Notes: generated by a model from the sequence alone, not told the origin. Positions 5,814 to 14,824 are shown, counted from the first letter of the stretch. The stretch: DNA of 15,043 nucleotides from Flavobacteriia bacterium (GCA_030626085.1 DAOUPQ010000023.1:1-15043), one strand, 5' to 3'. Translations and numbers: made by a program.

Positions 5814-7373
5814 ATGGCAAATCAAGAAAAAATTACTGAGCTCATTGAAAAAAGAGCTAAAGCAAAAATGGGTGGAGGAGAGAAACGTATTGATTCTCAG
5901 CACGCCAAAGGAAAATTAACGGCTCGAGAGCGAATTGACTTACTCTTAGATGAAGATAGTTTTGAAGAGTTTGATATGTTTGTAACGCATAGATCAATAG
6001 ATTTTGGATTAGATAAACAAATTTATCTTTCAGATGGTGTTATAACCGGACATGGAACAATCGACGGAAGAATTGTTTATGTCTTTTCTCAGGATTTTAC
6101 TGTTTTTGGAGGTTCTTTATCAGAAACATACGCCTTAAAGATCTGTAAAATAATGGATATGGCAATGAAAGTTGGAGCACCGGTAATAGGGCTTAATGAT
6201 AGTGGAGGAGCTCGTATTCAAGAAGGTGTTAGATCATTAGCAGGATATGCTGAAATTTTTCAAAGAAATATAATGGCATCTGGGGTTATTCCGCAAATTT
6301 CATCCATTTTAGGTCCTTGCGCAGGCGGAGCGGTTTATTCTCCTGCGTTAACCGACTTCACTATCATGACAGAAGAGACCAGTTATATGTTTGTTACTGG
6401 TCCAAAAGTAGTTCAAACAGTTACCGGAGAGGTTGTAACCACCGAGCAATTAGGAGGCGCAAAAATTCATTCAACAAAATCAGGTGTATCACATTTTCTT
6501 GCGAAAAATGATGAAGTGAATTTATTATTGATTAGAAAATTATTGAGTTACCTTCCTTCAAATAATCTTGAAGAACCACCGGTTATTGACTGTTCTGACC
6601 CAATTGACAGGTTGGATGATATTCTCAATGAAATAATACCTGAAAATTCAAATAAACCATACGATATTGTTGATGTGATTTCTACAATAGCGGATAAAGG
6701 AGAATTTACAGAAGTCCATAGAAATTATGCACGAAATATTGTTGTGGGATTTGCCAGATTTAATGGACGTCCTGTTGGAATTGTAGCAAATCAGCCAAAA
6801 TATTATGCGGGTGTATTAGATATAGAAGCTTCAAGAAAAGCAGCCAGATTTGTTCGTTTCTGTGATGCATTTAATATTCCGATCGTAACTCTGGTTGATG
6901 TACCTGGATTTTTACCTGGAACGGGACAAGAGTATGGAGGAATTATTATACATGGAGCAAAATTATTATTTGCCTATGGCGAAGCTACTGTTCCAAAAGT
7001 GACCATCACACTTCGTAAATCATATGGAGGAGCGCACGTTGTAATGAGTTGTAAGCAATTACGTGGTGATGTAAATTATGCATGGCCAACGGCAGAAATT
7101 GCTGTAATGGGTGCTAAAGGAGCAGTAGAAGTTCTTGAAGGCAGAAATATTAGCAAAATAGAAGACTCGGATAAAAAAAGTGAATATATTCAGAAAAAAG
7201 AGGATGAATACACCAAGAAATTTGCGAATCCTTATGAAGCTGCAAAATATGGCTTTATCGATGATGTAATTGAACCTCGTAATACTCGTTTCAGAATTAT
7301 TAGAGCTTTAGAATTATTGGCTAATAAAAAAGATATCAATCCGCCAAAAAAACATTCAAATATTCCATTATGA
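5814..7373 (+). CDS. mmdA: Methylmalonyl-CoA decarboxylase alpha subunit (carboxyltransferase)
   Basis: Biotin-dependent carboxyltransferase that moves a carboxyl group between (S)-methylmalonyl-CoA/propionyl-CoA and biotin on the carrier protein. The 519-residue length is normal. Two crotonase-like halves are visible. The N-terminal oxyanion motif SGGARIQEGV spans 130-139 and GPCAGGAVYSPA is near 167-178. The C-terminal half has DVPGFLPGTGQEYGG and the second oxyanion motif GGAHVVM at 405-411. The same family includes PccB of ATP-dependent propionyl-CoA carboxylase. The absence of a biotin carboxylase gene and the presence of OadG- and OadB-type subunits next door favour the Na+-pumping decarboxylase. 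Its stop overlaps the next start by ATGA (7370-7373), which implies translational coupling. Confidence 0.95.
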   Translation: MANQEKITELIEKRAKAKMGGGEKRIDSQHAKGKLTARERIDLLLDEDSFEEFDMFVTHRSIDFGLDKQIYLSDGVITGHGTIDGRIVYVFSQDFTVFGGSLSETYALKICKIMDMAMKVGAPVIGLNDSGGARIQEGVRSLAGYAEIFQRNIMASGVIPQISSILGPCAGGAVYSPALTDFTIMTEETSYMFVTGPKVVQTVTGEVVTTEQLGGAKIHSTKSGVSHFLAKNDEVNLLLIRKLLSYLPSNNLEEPPVIDCSDPIDRLDDILNEIIPENSNKPYDIVDVISTIADKGEFTEVHRNYARNIVVGFARFNGRPVGIVANQPKYYAGVLDIEASRKAARFVRFCDAFNIPIVTLVDVPGFLPGTGQEYGGIIIHGAKLLFAYGEATVPKVTITLRKSYGGAHVVMSCKQLRGDVNYAWPTAEIAVMGAKGAVEVLEGRNISKIEDSDKKSEYIQKKEDEYTKKFANPYEAAKYGFIDDVIEPRNTRFRIIRALELLANKKDINPPKKHSNIPL

Positions 7374-7732
7374 TACTATACGTTGATTTAAACATGGATC
7401 AGATAAGTGAAGGTTACGTTATTTTGATTACCGGATTATTTATCGTCTTTAGTTCATTGGTTACCTTATCCTTATTGTTTAAATATGGGATACCTTTTAT
7501 GCTTTATATCTACAAGATTATTACCAAAAGAAAAGATAAAAAGATCAAAGATATTGCTCTGGAAGTTGATGAGGATTTTACAGGTGAAGTTGTTGCTGCA
7601 ATTTCTACAGCAATTCACATGTATCTTAATGAACAGCATGATAAAGAAAATCCAATTTTAACGATCAAACAGGCAAAAAAATCGTATTCACCATGGAGTT
7701 CAAAAATATATGGAACCCAAAACAGACTTTAA
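7370..7732 (+). CDS. oadG: Small membrane subunit of Na+ pumping decarboxylase (OadG family)
   Basis: A 120-residue protein with one N-terminal membrane helix (about 15-37), a basic stretch at 49-60 and a soluble C-terminal tail. The tail carries the family signature: an EVVAAISTAIHMYL helix (about 73-86) and YSPWSSKIYG (106-115). In related complexes the gamma/delta subunit binds the alpha subunit and anchors it to the beta subunit, helping assembly. The start overlaps the mmdA stop as ATGA, which supports 7370 rather than the internal ATG at 7394. Its stop is 11 bp before the preferred start of the biotin carrier gene. Confidence 0.88.
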   Translation: MILYVDLNMDQISEGYVILITGLFIVFSSLVTLSLLFKYGIPFMLYIYKIITKRKDKKIKDIALEVDEDFTGEVVAAISTAIHMYLNEQHDKENPILTIKQAKKSYSPWSSKIYGTQNRL

Positions 7733-7743
7733 TTAGAAAGAAG

Positions 7744-8163
7744 ATGAAAAATTTCAGGTTTAAAATACACGATAATAATTATAAGGTTAGAATTTTGTCA
7801 CATGAAGGTAATATGATCAATCTCGAGGTAAATGGTACTTCATATTCTGTTAAGATGAAAGAAGATATCAAAACAACTAAAACACCTACTTTGGTTCGTG
7901 CAGCATCCAAAAGACCTTCTGAACCATTAAAAGTAAATCCAAGTTCAAACAAAACGAAGATATTATCCCCTTTACCTGGATCTATATTTTCTATCAATAT
8001 TAAAGTTGGTGATACCCTTAAAGAAGGTGATAGTATGTTAGTTCTTGAAGCCATGAAAATGGAAAACGATATAACTGCAGAAAAAGCAGGTGTTGTAACA
8101 GCAATTCACGTAACTATAGGTCAACAGGTATTACAAAACGATTTATTAATAGAATTAGAATAA
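7744..8163 (+). CDS. mmdC: Biotin carrier subunit (biotinyl domain protein)
   Basis: A 139-residue protein that carries the carboxyl group on biotin between the carboxyltransferase and the OadB membrane subunit. The N-terminal part (1-45) begins MKNFRFKIHDNNYKVRIL, typical of Bacteroidota biotin carriers. A Pro/Ser/Lys-rich flexible linker follows (about 50-68). The C-terminal biotinyl/lipoyl domain (about 70-139) has EAMKMEND, with Lys105 as the biotinylated residue. An upstream in-frame ATG at 7693 would overlap oadG by 40 bp and add 17 residues unlike the family N-terminus, so 7744 is preferred. A biotin protein ligase from elsewhere in the genome is needed. Confidence 0.92.
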   Translation: MKNFRFKIHDNNYKVRILSHEGNMINLEVNGTSYSVKMKEDIKTTKTPTLVRAASKRPSEPLKVNPSSNKTKILSPLPGSIFSINIKVGDTLKEGDSMLVLEAMKMENDITAEKAGVVTAIHVTIGQQVLQNDLLIELE

Positions 8164-8180
8164 TAATATTATTTGTTTTT

Positions 8181-8206
8181 TATTTTTCATTAATAACTGA
8201 AAAATA
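8181..8206 (+). other. Perfect AT-rich hairpin between mmdC and oadB
   Basis: TATTTTTCA, an 8-base loop, then TGAAAAATA: perfect 9-bp arms in the 66-bp gap before oadB. No T-run follows on the plus strand, so it is not a classical terminator. It could be an mRNA processing or stability element that sets the relative dose of the soluble and membrane subunits (inference). Confidence 0.45.
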
Positions 8207-8229
8207 GATCTACAATAAAAAATTAAAAA

Positions 8230-9555
8230 ATGAAGAAATTATTTATAGTTTTCGGAATAATATCCTTCCTGTTTATCATTAAACCCGTTCTCGGACTCAA
8301 TAAAAGTCCCGACTCTTTAATTTCTAATAATTCAATATTTACAGAACAGGTGGATAACTCAGAAGGTGAAGGGGTATATGATGGTGCATTTGATGGTTTG
8401 AAACAATTTTATAATTATACCGGTTTTGCAAATGTTACATGGGGTCACATAGCAATGATCTTTATAGGAATTATATTTATTTACTTAGGAATAAAATATG
8501 ATTATGAGCCTTTACTTTTGATTCCTATTGGAGCAGGTGTTATGATTGGAAATATTCCTTTTGTAGCTGGAAATCAAACAGGTATTTATGAAGCAGGATC
8601 AGTTTTAAATTACTTATATTTTGGTGTTGTTAAAGGAATTTACCCACCGCTGATATTTTTAGGTATAGGCGCTATGACAGATTTCTCTTCATTGATTGCC
8701 AATCCAAAATTAATGCTTTTAGGAGCAGCCGCTCAAATTGGTGTTTTTGCAACATTTCTTGGAGCTCTTTATTTAGGATTCAACTTGCCCGAAGCTGGAG
8801 CTATAGGAATTATTGGAGGAGCAGACGGGCCTACTGCAATATTTCTGTCATCAAAACTTGCAAACGGAATAAATATTTTACCTGATGGAACTACCGTAAA
8901 AAATCTTATAGGTCCGATTGCCATTGCTGCATATTCTTATATGGCATTAGTTCCGGTAATTCAACCGCCAATTATGAGGTTGTTGATATCTAAAGAAGAT
9001 AGAAAGATAAGAATGAAACCTCCAAGAGCAGTTTCACAAAAAGAAAAAATGATATTCCCTATCGCTGCATTGTTATTAACAACGTTTATATCACCAAGTG
9101 CTTTACCATTATTGGGAATGTTGTTTTTTGGAAATTTATTAAAAGAATCCGGAAGAACAGAAAGGCTTGCAGAAACTGCCCGTACCAAATTAATTGATAT
9201 TGTAACCATACTTTTAGGTGTTACAGTTGGAGCATCTACACAAGCAGACATTTTTATTACTAAAGATTCTTTGTTAATATTTGGTCTTGGTGCAGTCTCA
9301 TTTGTTATCGCTACCATGGGAGGGTTATTATTTGCAAAACTCATGAATCTATTCCTCAAAGGAGATAATAAGATAAATCCATTAATTGGTGCTGCAGGGG
9401 TTTCTGCAGTGCCTGATAGTGCAAGAGTTGTTCATGCGGAAGCTTTAAAATCTGATCCTCATAATTATTTATTAATGCATGCGATGGCACCTAATGTTTC
9501 AGGTGTAATTGGTTCAGCCATTGCTGCAGGTATAATTTTAAGTTTTCTAGGATAA
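8230..9555 (+). CDS. oadB: Na+-translocating decarboxylase beta subunit
   Basis: Integral membrane subunit that decarboxylates carboxybiotin and exports Na+. It has 441 residues: a signal-like first helix (1-22), a polar stretch, then many membrane helices. Residues shown to matter in Klebsiella OadB can be placed. GGADGPTAIF at 196-205 puts Asp199 at the Na+-site aspartate (Asp203 there). N383, G387, S392 and R399 reproduce the spacing of N373, G377, S382 and R389. The end MAPNVSGVIGSAIAAG is a family hallmark. The N-terminal extension with a cleavable-looking signal and a polar segment (about 23-70) is seen in Bacteroidota and other versions, not in the short Klebsiella form. No key residue is missing, so the pump should be active. 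The chemistry is reversible in principle; direction depends on the Na+ gradient. Confidence 0.93.
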   Translation: MKKLFIVFGIISFLFIIKPVLGLNKSPDSLISNNSIFTEQVDNSEGEGVYDGAFDGLKQFYNYTGFANVTWGHIAMIFIGIIFIYLGIKYDYEPLLLIPIGAGVMIGNIPFVAGNQTGIYEAGSVLNYLYFGVVKGIYPPLIFLGIGAMTDFSSLIANPKLMLLGAAAQIGVFATFLGALYLGFNLPEAGAIGIIGGADGPTAIFLSSKLANGINILPDGTTVKNLIGPIAIAAYSYMALVPVIQPPIMRLLISKEDRKIRMKPPRAVSQKEKMIFPIAALLLTTFISPSALPLLGMLFFGNLLKESGRTERLAETARTKLIDIVTILLGVTVGASTQADIFITKDSLLIFGLGAVSFVIATMGGLLFAKLMNLFLKGDNKINPLIGAAGVSAVPDSARVVHAEALKSDPHNYLLMHAMAPNVSGVIGSAIAAGIILSFLG

Positions 9556-9566
9556 TAAATTAATGG

Positions 9567-9580
9567 TCAATTATAATTGA
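9567..9580. promoter_or_regulatory. 14-bp perfect palindrome in the oadB-mutA gap
   Basis: TCAATTATAATTGA is a perfect palindrome 33 bp before the mutA start. It has no loop and so is more likely a dimeric protein site than an RNA hairpin. No TAnnTTTG element lies next to it. AT-rich DNA can produce this by chance, so function is uncertain. Confidence 0.25.
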
Positions 9581-9613
9581 GTTGAATTTAAGTCACAATT
9601 AATACTGAATAGT

Positions 9614-11443
9614 ATGAATACTAAAAATAGTTTACTTTTTACAGAATTCGACCCCGTTACCAAACAGGAATGGGTAGATAAGGCTAATATTGACCTAAAA
9701 GGTGCCGACTTTAATAAAAAACTAGTTTGGAAAAATTTAAGTAAAATTGATGTCCAGCCTTTTTATAATACTGAAGATCATCAGGAATTTTTAAATAATA
9801 CAGGAGAAAATTCTAAAAACTTAATTAACTACAGACTGATTAAGGTAAAATCAGGGAAGAAGGGAAATAAACTGGCTTTAAAAGCAGTTGAAGAAGGAAT
9901 CAATGGTTTACTTTTTGATTTGCCGAAAAAACATATTCCACTTAACAAGCTCCTAAAAAATATTGATCTAAATAAAATTGCTGTTTCTTTTAAATTGAGA
10001 AAAGATGAAGTAGAGGTCGCAAAAGGATATATTTCTTATGTGAGGAAACAAGGTATTTTATCAGAAAATATAAGAGGTTATTTTGATCTTGAAATCATCC
10101 AAAAATATGTAACCAAAGGAAAAAATGATTCTAAAAAGTTTAAAAAAGTTGAAAAACTTATAGAATTGACCAAAGACTATCCAAATTTTAAAGCCATCTC
10201 AATTTCAGGAGGGATATATTTAGATTCAGGAGCCAATCAGGTGCAGGAAGTTGCTTATACGCTTAATTCTCTGGTATGTTTTATTCAGATCTTTTTTAAA
10301 AAAGGAATTGATATTCAAACTATTTTTGACAATCTTCAATTTGAACTCGCTACTGGATCTGAATATTTTATTGAAATTGGTAAATTCAGGGCGTTCAATA
10401 GTTTAATACGTATGGTAGCAAAAGAATATGGCATAAAGGATTTTTCATATACGCTTATTGCTAAGACTTCTATTTGGAATAAGTCAGTAACTGATGCAAA
10501 TACAAACATGCTTCGGGCAACAACTGAAGCTATGTCAGCAATACTTGGCAATGTTGATGGGGTGTTAATTGATCCTTATGATAAAGAATTTAGTAAAACA
10601 TCAGATTTCTCTAATAGAATTGCGGGTAATATTGCTACAATTTTAATAGAAGAATCTTATTTTGGCAAGGTTTTAAACCCTGTTGATGGATCATATTATA
10701 TTGAAGAAGTTAGTGTTAAGCTTGCTCAAAAAGCTTTAGAGTTATTTAAAAGTATTGAAGAATATGGTGGTTACTATCTCGCATTTGAAAATGGAATTAT
10801 CCAACAGCAAATTGCAGAGATATGTTTGATAAAAATAAAATTGATTGGTCATAGAAGGCTGGTAATGGTTGGCATTAATAAATATCCAAACTTGATAGAA
10901 ACTATTGATACGAAAATTCTTTCAAACAAATTTTCTAAACCAAATTATAAAAAAACAGTTTTAACTCCAAAAAGGGCCGCTTTTGAAATAGAAGCATTAA
11001 GAAAAGTAACTGAGAATCTTGTTAAAAAAACAGGGCAACGTCCGGTTTTGGAACTTACAAGTTTTGGTGATCTTAATATGAGAAAAGCCAGGGCAGCATT
11101 TGCATATGATTTTATGGGTGTTAGTGGTTTTAATATACTTCCGGAAGAAAGCCATTGTTGTGCAGAAACTGCTGCCAAATCAAGTGCAAGATCTGAATCA
11201 GATGTAGTAGTTATTTGTAGTTCGGATAAGGATTACAAAGATAGTGCTCTTGATTTTGTAAAAACTTTTAGAGTGATTAATAAAGATAAGGTTCTTATCT
11301 TAGCGGGAAATCCAATTGAATTGGTAGATGAATTGACTGAAGCTGGACTAGATAGTTTTATCCATGTTAGATCAGATATTATAAGCATTATTTCCAGTGT
11401 TCAAGATAAAATTCAAAAAACAATAAAAAATAATAGATCATGA
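9614..11443 (+). CDS. mutA: Methylmalonyl-CoA mutase small subunit
   Basis: Structural beta subunit of the heterodimeric adenosylcobalamin-dependent mutase that interconverts succinyl-CoA and (R)-methylmalonyl-CoA. It has 609 residues. A TIM-barrel-like N-terminal region (about 1-460) includes KSVTDANTNMLRATTEAMSAILG and a DGSYYIEE segment, both seen in the mutase superfamily. The C-terminal flavodoxin-like domain (about 474-609) keeps the fold, but where the large subunit has DGHDRG it has a degenerate loop (FGDLNMRKARAAF, 484-496), so it cannot bind B12 through histidine. This identifies it as the non-catalytic partner, not a second mutase. Its stop overlaps the mutB start by ATGA (11440-11443). 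The start at 9614 gives the usual LLFTEFDPVTKQEW N-terminus. Confidence 0.94.
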   Translation: MNTKNSLLFTEFDPVTKQEWVDKANIDLKGADFNKKLVWKNLSKIDVQPFYNTEDHQEFLNNTGENSKNLINYRLIKVKSGKKGNKLALKAVEEGINGLLFDLPKKHIPLNKLLKNIDLNKIAVSFKLRKDEVEVAKGYISYVRKQGILSENIRGYFDLEIIQKYVTKGKNDSKKFKKVEKLIELTKDYPNFKAISISGGIYLDSGANQVQEVAYTLNSLVCFIQIFFKKGIDIQTIFDNLQFELATGSEYFIEIGKFRAFNSLIRMVAKEYGIKDFSYTLIAKTSIWNKSVTDANTNMLRATTEAMSAILGNVDGVLIDPYDKEFSKTSDFSNRIAGNIATILIEESYFGKVLNPVDGSYYIEEVSVKLAQKALELFKSIEEYGGYYLAFENGIIQQQIAEICLIKIKLIGHRRLVMVGINKYPNLIETIDTKILSNKFSKPNYKKTVLTPKRAAFEIEALRKVTENLVKKTGQRPVLELTSFGDLNMRKARAAFAYDFMGVSGFNILPEESHCCAETAAKSSARSESDVVVICSSDKDYKDSALDFVKTFRVINKDKVLILAGNPIELVDELTEAGLDSFIHVRSDIISIISSVQDKIQKTIKNNRS

Positions 11444-13572
11444 GACCAAATTTTTCAGATTTAACAATAAAAATAACAGTTAAGCAAAAAGTCGCTACTT
11501 CTGAAAATCAGGAAGTTTGGAATACTCCTGAAGGGATACCTGTAAAAAAACATTTTACGAAAAATGATATTAAGAATGCAGAGCACCTAAATTTTGCTGC
11601 TGGAATACCTCCATTTACAAGAGGACCGTATAGCACGATGTATGTAATTCGTCCATGGACGATCCGTCAATATGCTGGTTTTTCTACAGCGGAAGAATCT
11701 AATGCTTTTTATAGAAGAAATCTTGCTGCCGGTCAAAAAGGGCTGTCAGTTGCATTTGATCTTGCTACGCATCGCGGATATGATTCTGATCATCCAAGAG
11801 TAACAGGAGATGTTGGAAAAGCAGGTGTGGCAATTGATTCTGTACTAGATATGGAAGTTTTATTCAAACAGATTCCTTTGGATAAAATGTCGGTTTCTAT
11901 GACAATGAACGGAGCTGTTTTGCCAATTATGGCCTTTTATATTGCGGCTGCAAAAAAACAAGGTGTTACTTTAGATAAGTTGAGCGGTACTATTCAAAAT
12001 GATATTTTAAAAGAGTTTATGGTTAGAAATACCTATATATATCCACCACTTCCATCTATGAAAATTATTGGTGACATTTTTGAATATACTACTCAAAATA
12101 TGCCTAAGTTTAATTCTATTTCCATTAGCGGATATCACATGCAGGAAGCAGGTGCTACAGCTGATATTGAACTGGCTTACACTTTAGCTGATGGGTTGGA
12201 ATATATTCGTACAGGATTAAAATCAGGTTTAAAAATTGATGAATTTGCACCCCGACTTTCATTTTTCTGGGCAGTTGGAATGAATCACTTTATGGAAATT
12301 GCTAAAATGCGTGCAGCTCGTATGCTTTGGGCAAAGATCATTAAGCAATTCAATCCAAAGAATCCTAAATCAATGGCTTTACGTACGCATAGTCAAACAT
12401 CGGGTTGGAGTTTGAGTGAGCAAGATCCTTTTAACAATGTAGCTCGTACTTGTATTGAAGCCATGGCGGCTGCTTTGGGTGGAACACAATCGCTTCACAC
12501 AAATGCTTTAGATGAAGCTATAGCATTGCCTACAGATTTTTCTGCTCGTATAGCTCGTAATACACAGATCTACATTCAGGAAGAAACACAGATTACAAAA
12601 TCTGTTGATCCTTGGGCTGGCTCATATTATGTAGAATACCTTACACAGGAAATTGCTAAAAAAGCATGGAAACTTATTGAAGAAATTGAGGAACTTGGTG
12701 GAATGGCGAAGGCAATAGAAACCGGGGTTCCAAAAATGCGAATTGAAGAAGCTTCTGCTCGCAAGCAGGCAAGATTGGATTCCGGACAAGACATTTTGGT
12801 GGGTGTGAATAAATTCCAAACCAAAGAAAAATCTGATATTGAAATTCTCGAAGTTGATAATACAGCTGTACGGGATTCTCAAATTGCAAGATTGAATAAG
12901 CTTAAAAAAGATAGAAATCAAGCTGTAGTTGACGATAATTTAAAGGCTCTTGAAGAATGTGCAGAAACAGGTAAAGGTAATTTACTAACCTTAGCTGTTG
13001 AGGCTGCCGAAAATTTTGCTACTTTAGGAGAAATTTCAGATGCTTTAGAAAAACATTTCGGTCGTCATAAAGCCGATATTAAATTAATAAGTGGAGTGTA
13101 TAGTAAAGAAGTAAAAAATGATAGTACTTTTGCAAAAGCGCAAAAATTAGCCGATAGATTTGCTGAATTAGAAGGTCGCCGTCCGCGTGTAATGATCGCT
13201 AAAATGGGACAAGACGGGCATGATAGAGGTGCAAAAGTTGTAGCTTCAAGCTTTGCCGATCTTGGTTTTGATGTGGATATGGGGCCTTTATTCCAAACAC
13301 CTGAAGAGGTTGCAAAACAAGCAATTGAAAATGATGTTCACTTTGTAGGAGCATCAAGTTTAGCAGCTGGTCATAAAACGCTTATTCCTCAATTAATTGA
13401 AGAATTAGCAAGGCTTGGAAGACCAGATATTTTAGTATTTGCCGGTGGAGTAATTCCCGCTCAGGATTATAAATATTTATTTGATAAAAAAGTAGCAGCT
13501 GTTTTTGGTCCTGGTACTGTAATCTCTGAATCAGCGATTACAATTATGGAAAAATATTTAGAGCATGAATAA
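11440..13572 (+). CDS. mutB: Methylmalonyl-CoA mutase large (catalytic) subunit
   Basis: Catalytic alpha subunit of 710 residues. The N-terminal TIM barrel binds CoA: RGPYSTMYVIRPWTIRQYAGFS (61-82) includes Tyr78, equivalent to catalytic Tyr89 of the Propionibacterium enzyme, and GYHMQEAGA (231-239) includes His233, equivalent to His244. The C-terminal cobalamin domain (about 577-710) has KMGQDGHDRG, with Lys588, Asp592 and His594 in the same spacing as Lys604, Asp608 and His610; His594 is the lower axial Co ligand. SSLAAGH (649-655) and FAGGVIP (676-682) complete the B12 site. No truncation or frameshift. It is the last gene of the operon, 17 bp from the convergent meaB. No plausible strong terminator follows, so the transcript may run into antisense meaB. 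Confidence 0.98.
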   Translation: MRPNFSDLTIKITVKQKVATSENQEVWNTPEGIPVKKHFTKNDIKNAEHLNFAAGIPPFTRGPYSTMYVIRPWTIRQYAGFSTAEESNAFYRRNLAAGQKGLSVAFDLATHRGYDSDHPRVTGDVGKAGVAIDSVLDMEVLFKQIPLDKMSVSMTMNGAVLPIMAFYIAAAKKQGVTLDKLSGTIQNDILKEFMVRNTYIYPPLPSMKIIGDIFEYTTQNMPKFNSISISGYHMQEAGATADIELAYTLADGLEYIRTGLKSGLKIDEFAPRLSFFWAVGMNHFMEIAKMRAARMLWAKIIKQFNPKNPKSMALRTHSQTSGWSLSEQDPFNNVARTCIEAMAAALGGTQSLHTNALDEAIALPTDFSARIARNTQIYIQEETQITKSVDPWAGSYYVEYLTQEIAKKAWKLIEEIEELGGMAKAIETGVPKMRIEEASARKQARLDSGQDILVGVNKFQTKEKSDIEILEVDNTAVRDSQIARLNKLKKDRNQAVVDDNLKALEECAETGKGNLLTLAVEAAENFATLGEISDALEKHFGRHKADIKLISGVYSKEVKNDSTFAKAQKLADRFAELEGRRPRVMIAKMGQDGHDRGAKVVASSFADLGFDVDMGPLFQTPEEVAKQAIENDVHFVGASSLAAGHKTLIPQLIEELARLGRPDILVFAGGVIPAQDYKYLFDKKVAAVFGPGTVISESAITIMEKYLEHE

Positions 13573-13589
13573 AAATACAATTATTTGAA

Positions 13590-14606
13590 TTATTGTCTTT
13601 TTAAAAGGGAATTTTTGAATTCTTTAATTAATAATTGTGCAGCTTTTACAGGAGATATTTTTGATGAAACAATTTCTTTTTCGATTTTTTTTAAATGACT
13701 TTTTATATCTTCTGATGCATAAAATAATCTTTTTAATTCTTCATTAATATTGTTATACATCCATTGTATTTGTTGATAATTTCTATTCTTATCAAAATAT
13801 CCATTCTCTAAAACAAGCTTTTTGTAGTCGGTAATTTTATCCCAAACATGATCTATTCCAATATTTTTGGTTGATGATGCTGTACTAACCACTGGAACCC
13901 AGCCAGATTCAGATTGGGGGAAAATATGTAATGCATTTTGATATTGCAATTTTGCAAATTCACTTTTTTTCACATTATCACCATCCGCTTTATTAATTAC
14001 AATCATATCTGCCATTTCCATGATTCCTTTTTTAATTCCCTGCAATTCATCACCTGCACCTGACAACATTAATAACAAGAAGAAATCGGTCATATCATGA
14101 ACTGCAGTTTCAGACTGACCCACACCTACAGTTTCAATAAGAATAACGTCATAACCAGCAGCTTCACAAAGTAACATGGTTTCTCCTGTTTTATTAGCAA
14201 CACCACCCAAAGTATCACCGGAGGCTGAAGGTCTGATATAGGCATTCTCTAGATTTGCTAATTCTTCCATTCTGGTTTTATCACCCAGAATACTACCCTT
14301 AGAACGCTGACTACTTGGATCAATAGATAAAACAGCTACCTTATACCCTTGATCTATTAGATATTTTCCAAAAACTTCAATAAAAGTACTTTTTCCTACG
14401 CCGGGTACACCGGTAATTCCAATCCTAATTGAATTTCCGGATTTTGGCAGTATTTCCTGAATAATTTTTTTAGAAAGAATTTTATCATTTTCCAGATTAC
14501 TTTCAATAACAGTGATTGCTTGAGAAAGGATTACTCTATCACCATTTAATATACCATTAATATATTCACTTGCATTTAATCTTTTTTTTGGTTTATAGTT
14601 TTTCAT
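13590..14606 (-). CDS. meaB: Methylmalonyl-CoA mutase-associated GTPase MeaB
   Basis: G3E-family P-loop GTPase that protects the mutase and gates adenosylcobalamin loading. It has 338 residues. Motifs are GVPGVGKST (Walker A, 66-74), DPSSQRSKGSILGDKTRM (96-113), ETVGVGQSE (158-166), and NKAD (205-208) for guanine recognition. The helical N-terminus (EYINGILNGDRVILSQAITVIES) and C-terminal dimerisation arm are present, so it is full length. Related names are ArgK and YgfD. In many genomes meaB follows the mutase on the same strand; here it converges with mutB, 17 bp apart, so it needs its own promoter. A possible -7 element lies at 14825-14832, far upstream. Confidence 0.95.
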   Translation of the reverse strand: MKNYKPKKRLNASEYINGILNGDRVILSQAITVIESNLENDKILSKKIIQEILPKSGNSIRIGITGVPGVGKSTFIEVFGKYLIDQGYKVAVLSIDPSSQRSKGSILGDKTRMEELANLENAYIRPSASGDTLGGVANKTGETMLLCEAAGYDVILIETVGVGQSETAVHDMTDFFLLLMLSGAGDELQGIKKGIMEMADMIVINKADGDNVKKSEFAKLQYQNALHIFPQSESGWVPVVSTASSTKNIGIDHVWDKITDYKKLVLENGYFDKNRNYQQIQWMYNNINEELKRLFYASEDIKSHLKKIEKEIVSSKISPVKAAQLLIKEFKNSLLKRQ

Positions 14607-14824
14607 TTGATAAATACTATTATTGAATTACGATAAATATATTAATAAATATCATTATTTAGATAGATGAATCTATATAATTTTCCATTTTCCTCTTAAA
14701 CTTTAATATGAGAAGCATTTTAATATTTGGATGGATTTTATCTCGATTCTGATTATGACTACTGGTAAATAAAAAGATGTAATTAATAAAACAATATTTA
14801 ATAGAACAAGTTTATAATATGCTT

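Noticed and set aside
7693..7743. Upstream ATG of the biotin carrier, overlapping oadG by 40 bp
   Set aside because: The 17 added residues do not look like the family N-terminus, while the ATG at 7744 gives the usual MKNFRFKI-like start 11 bp after oadG.
5814..8163. Interpretation as an ATP-dependent propionyl-CoA carboxylase (PccA/PccB)
   Set aside because: No biotin carboxylase is encoded, the biotin carrier is a separate small protein, and OadG- and OadB-type subunits are in the same operon.
12622..12921. Several overlapping minus-strand open frames inside mutB
   Set aside because: All are shadows of the well-conserved mutB reading frame.
13577..13602. Possible terminator ACAAT...ATTGT plus CTTTTT after mutB
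   Set aside because: Only five AT-rich pairs with a 10-base loop; too weak to call.
14607..14824. Cobalamin riboswitch in the meaB leader
   Set aside because: No B12-box-like sequence or GC-containing stems are visible; the region is plain AT-rich DNA.
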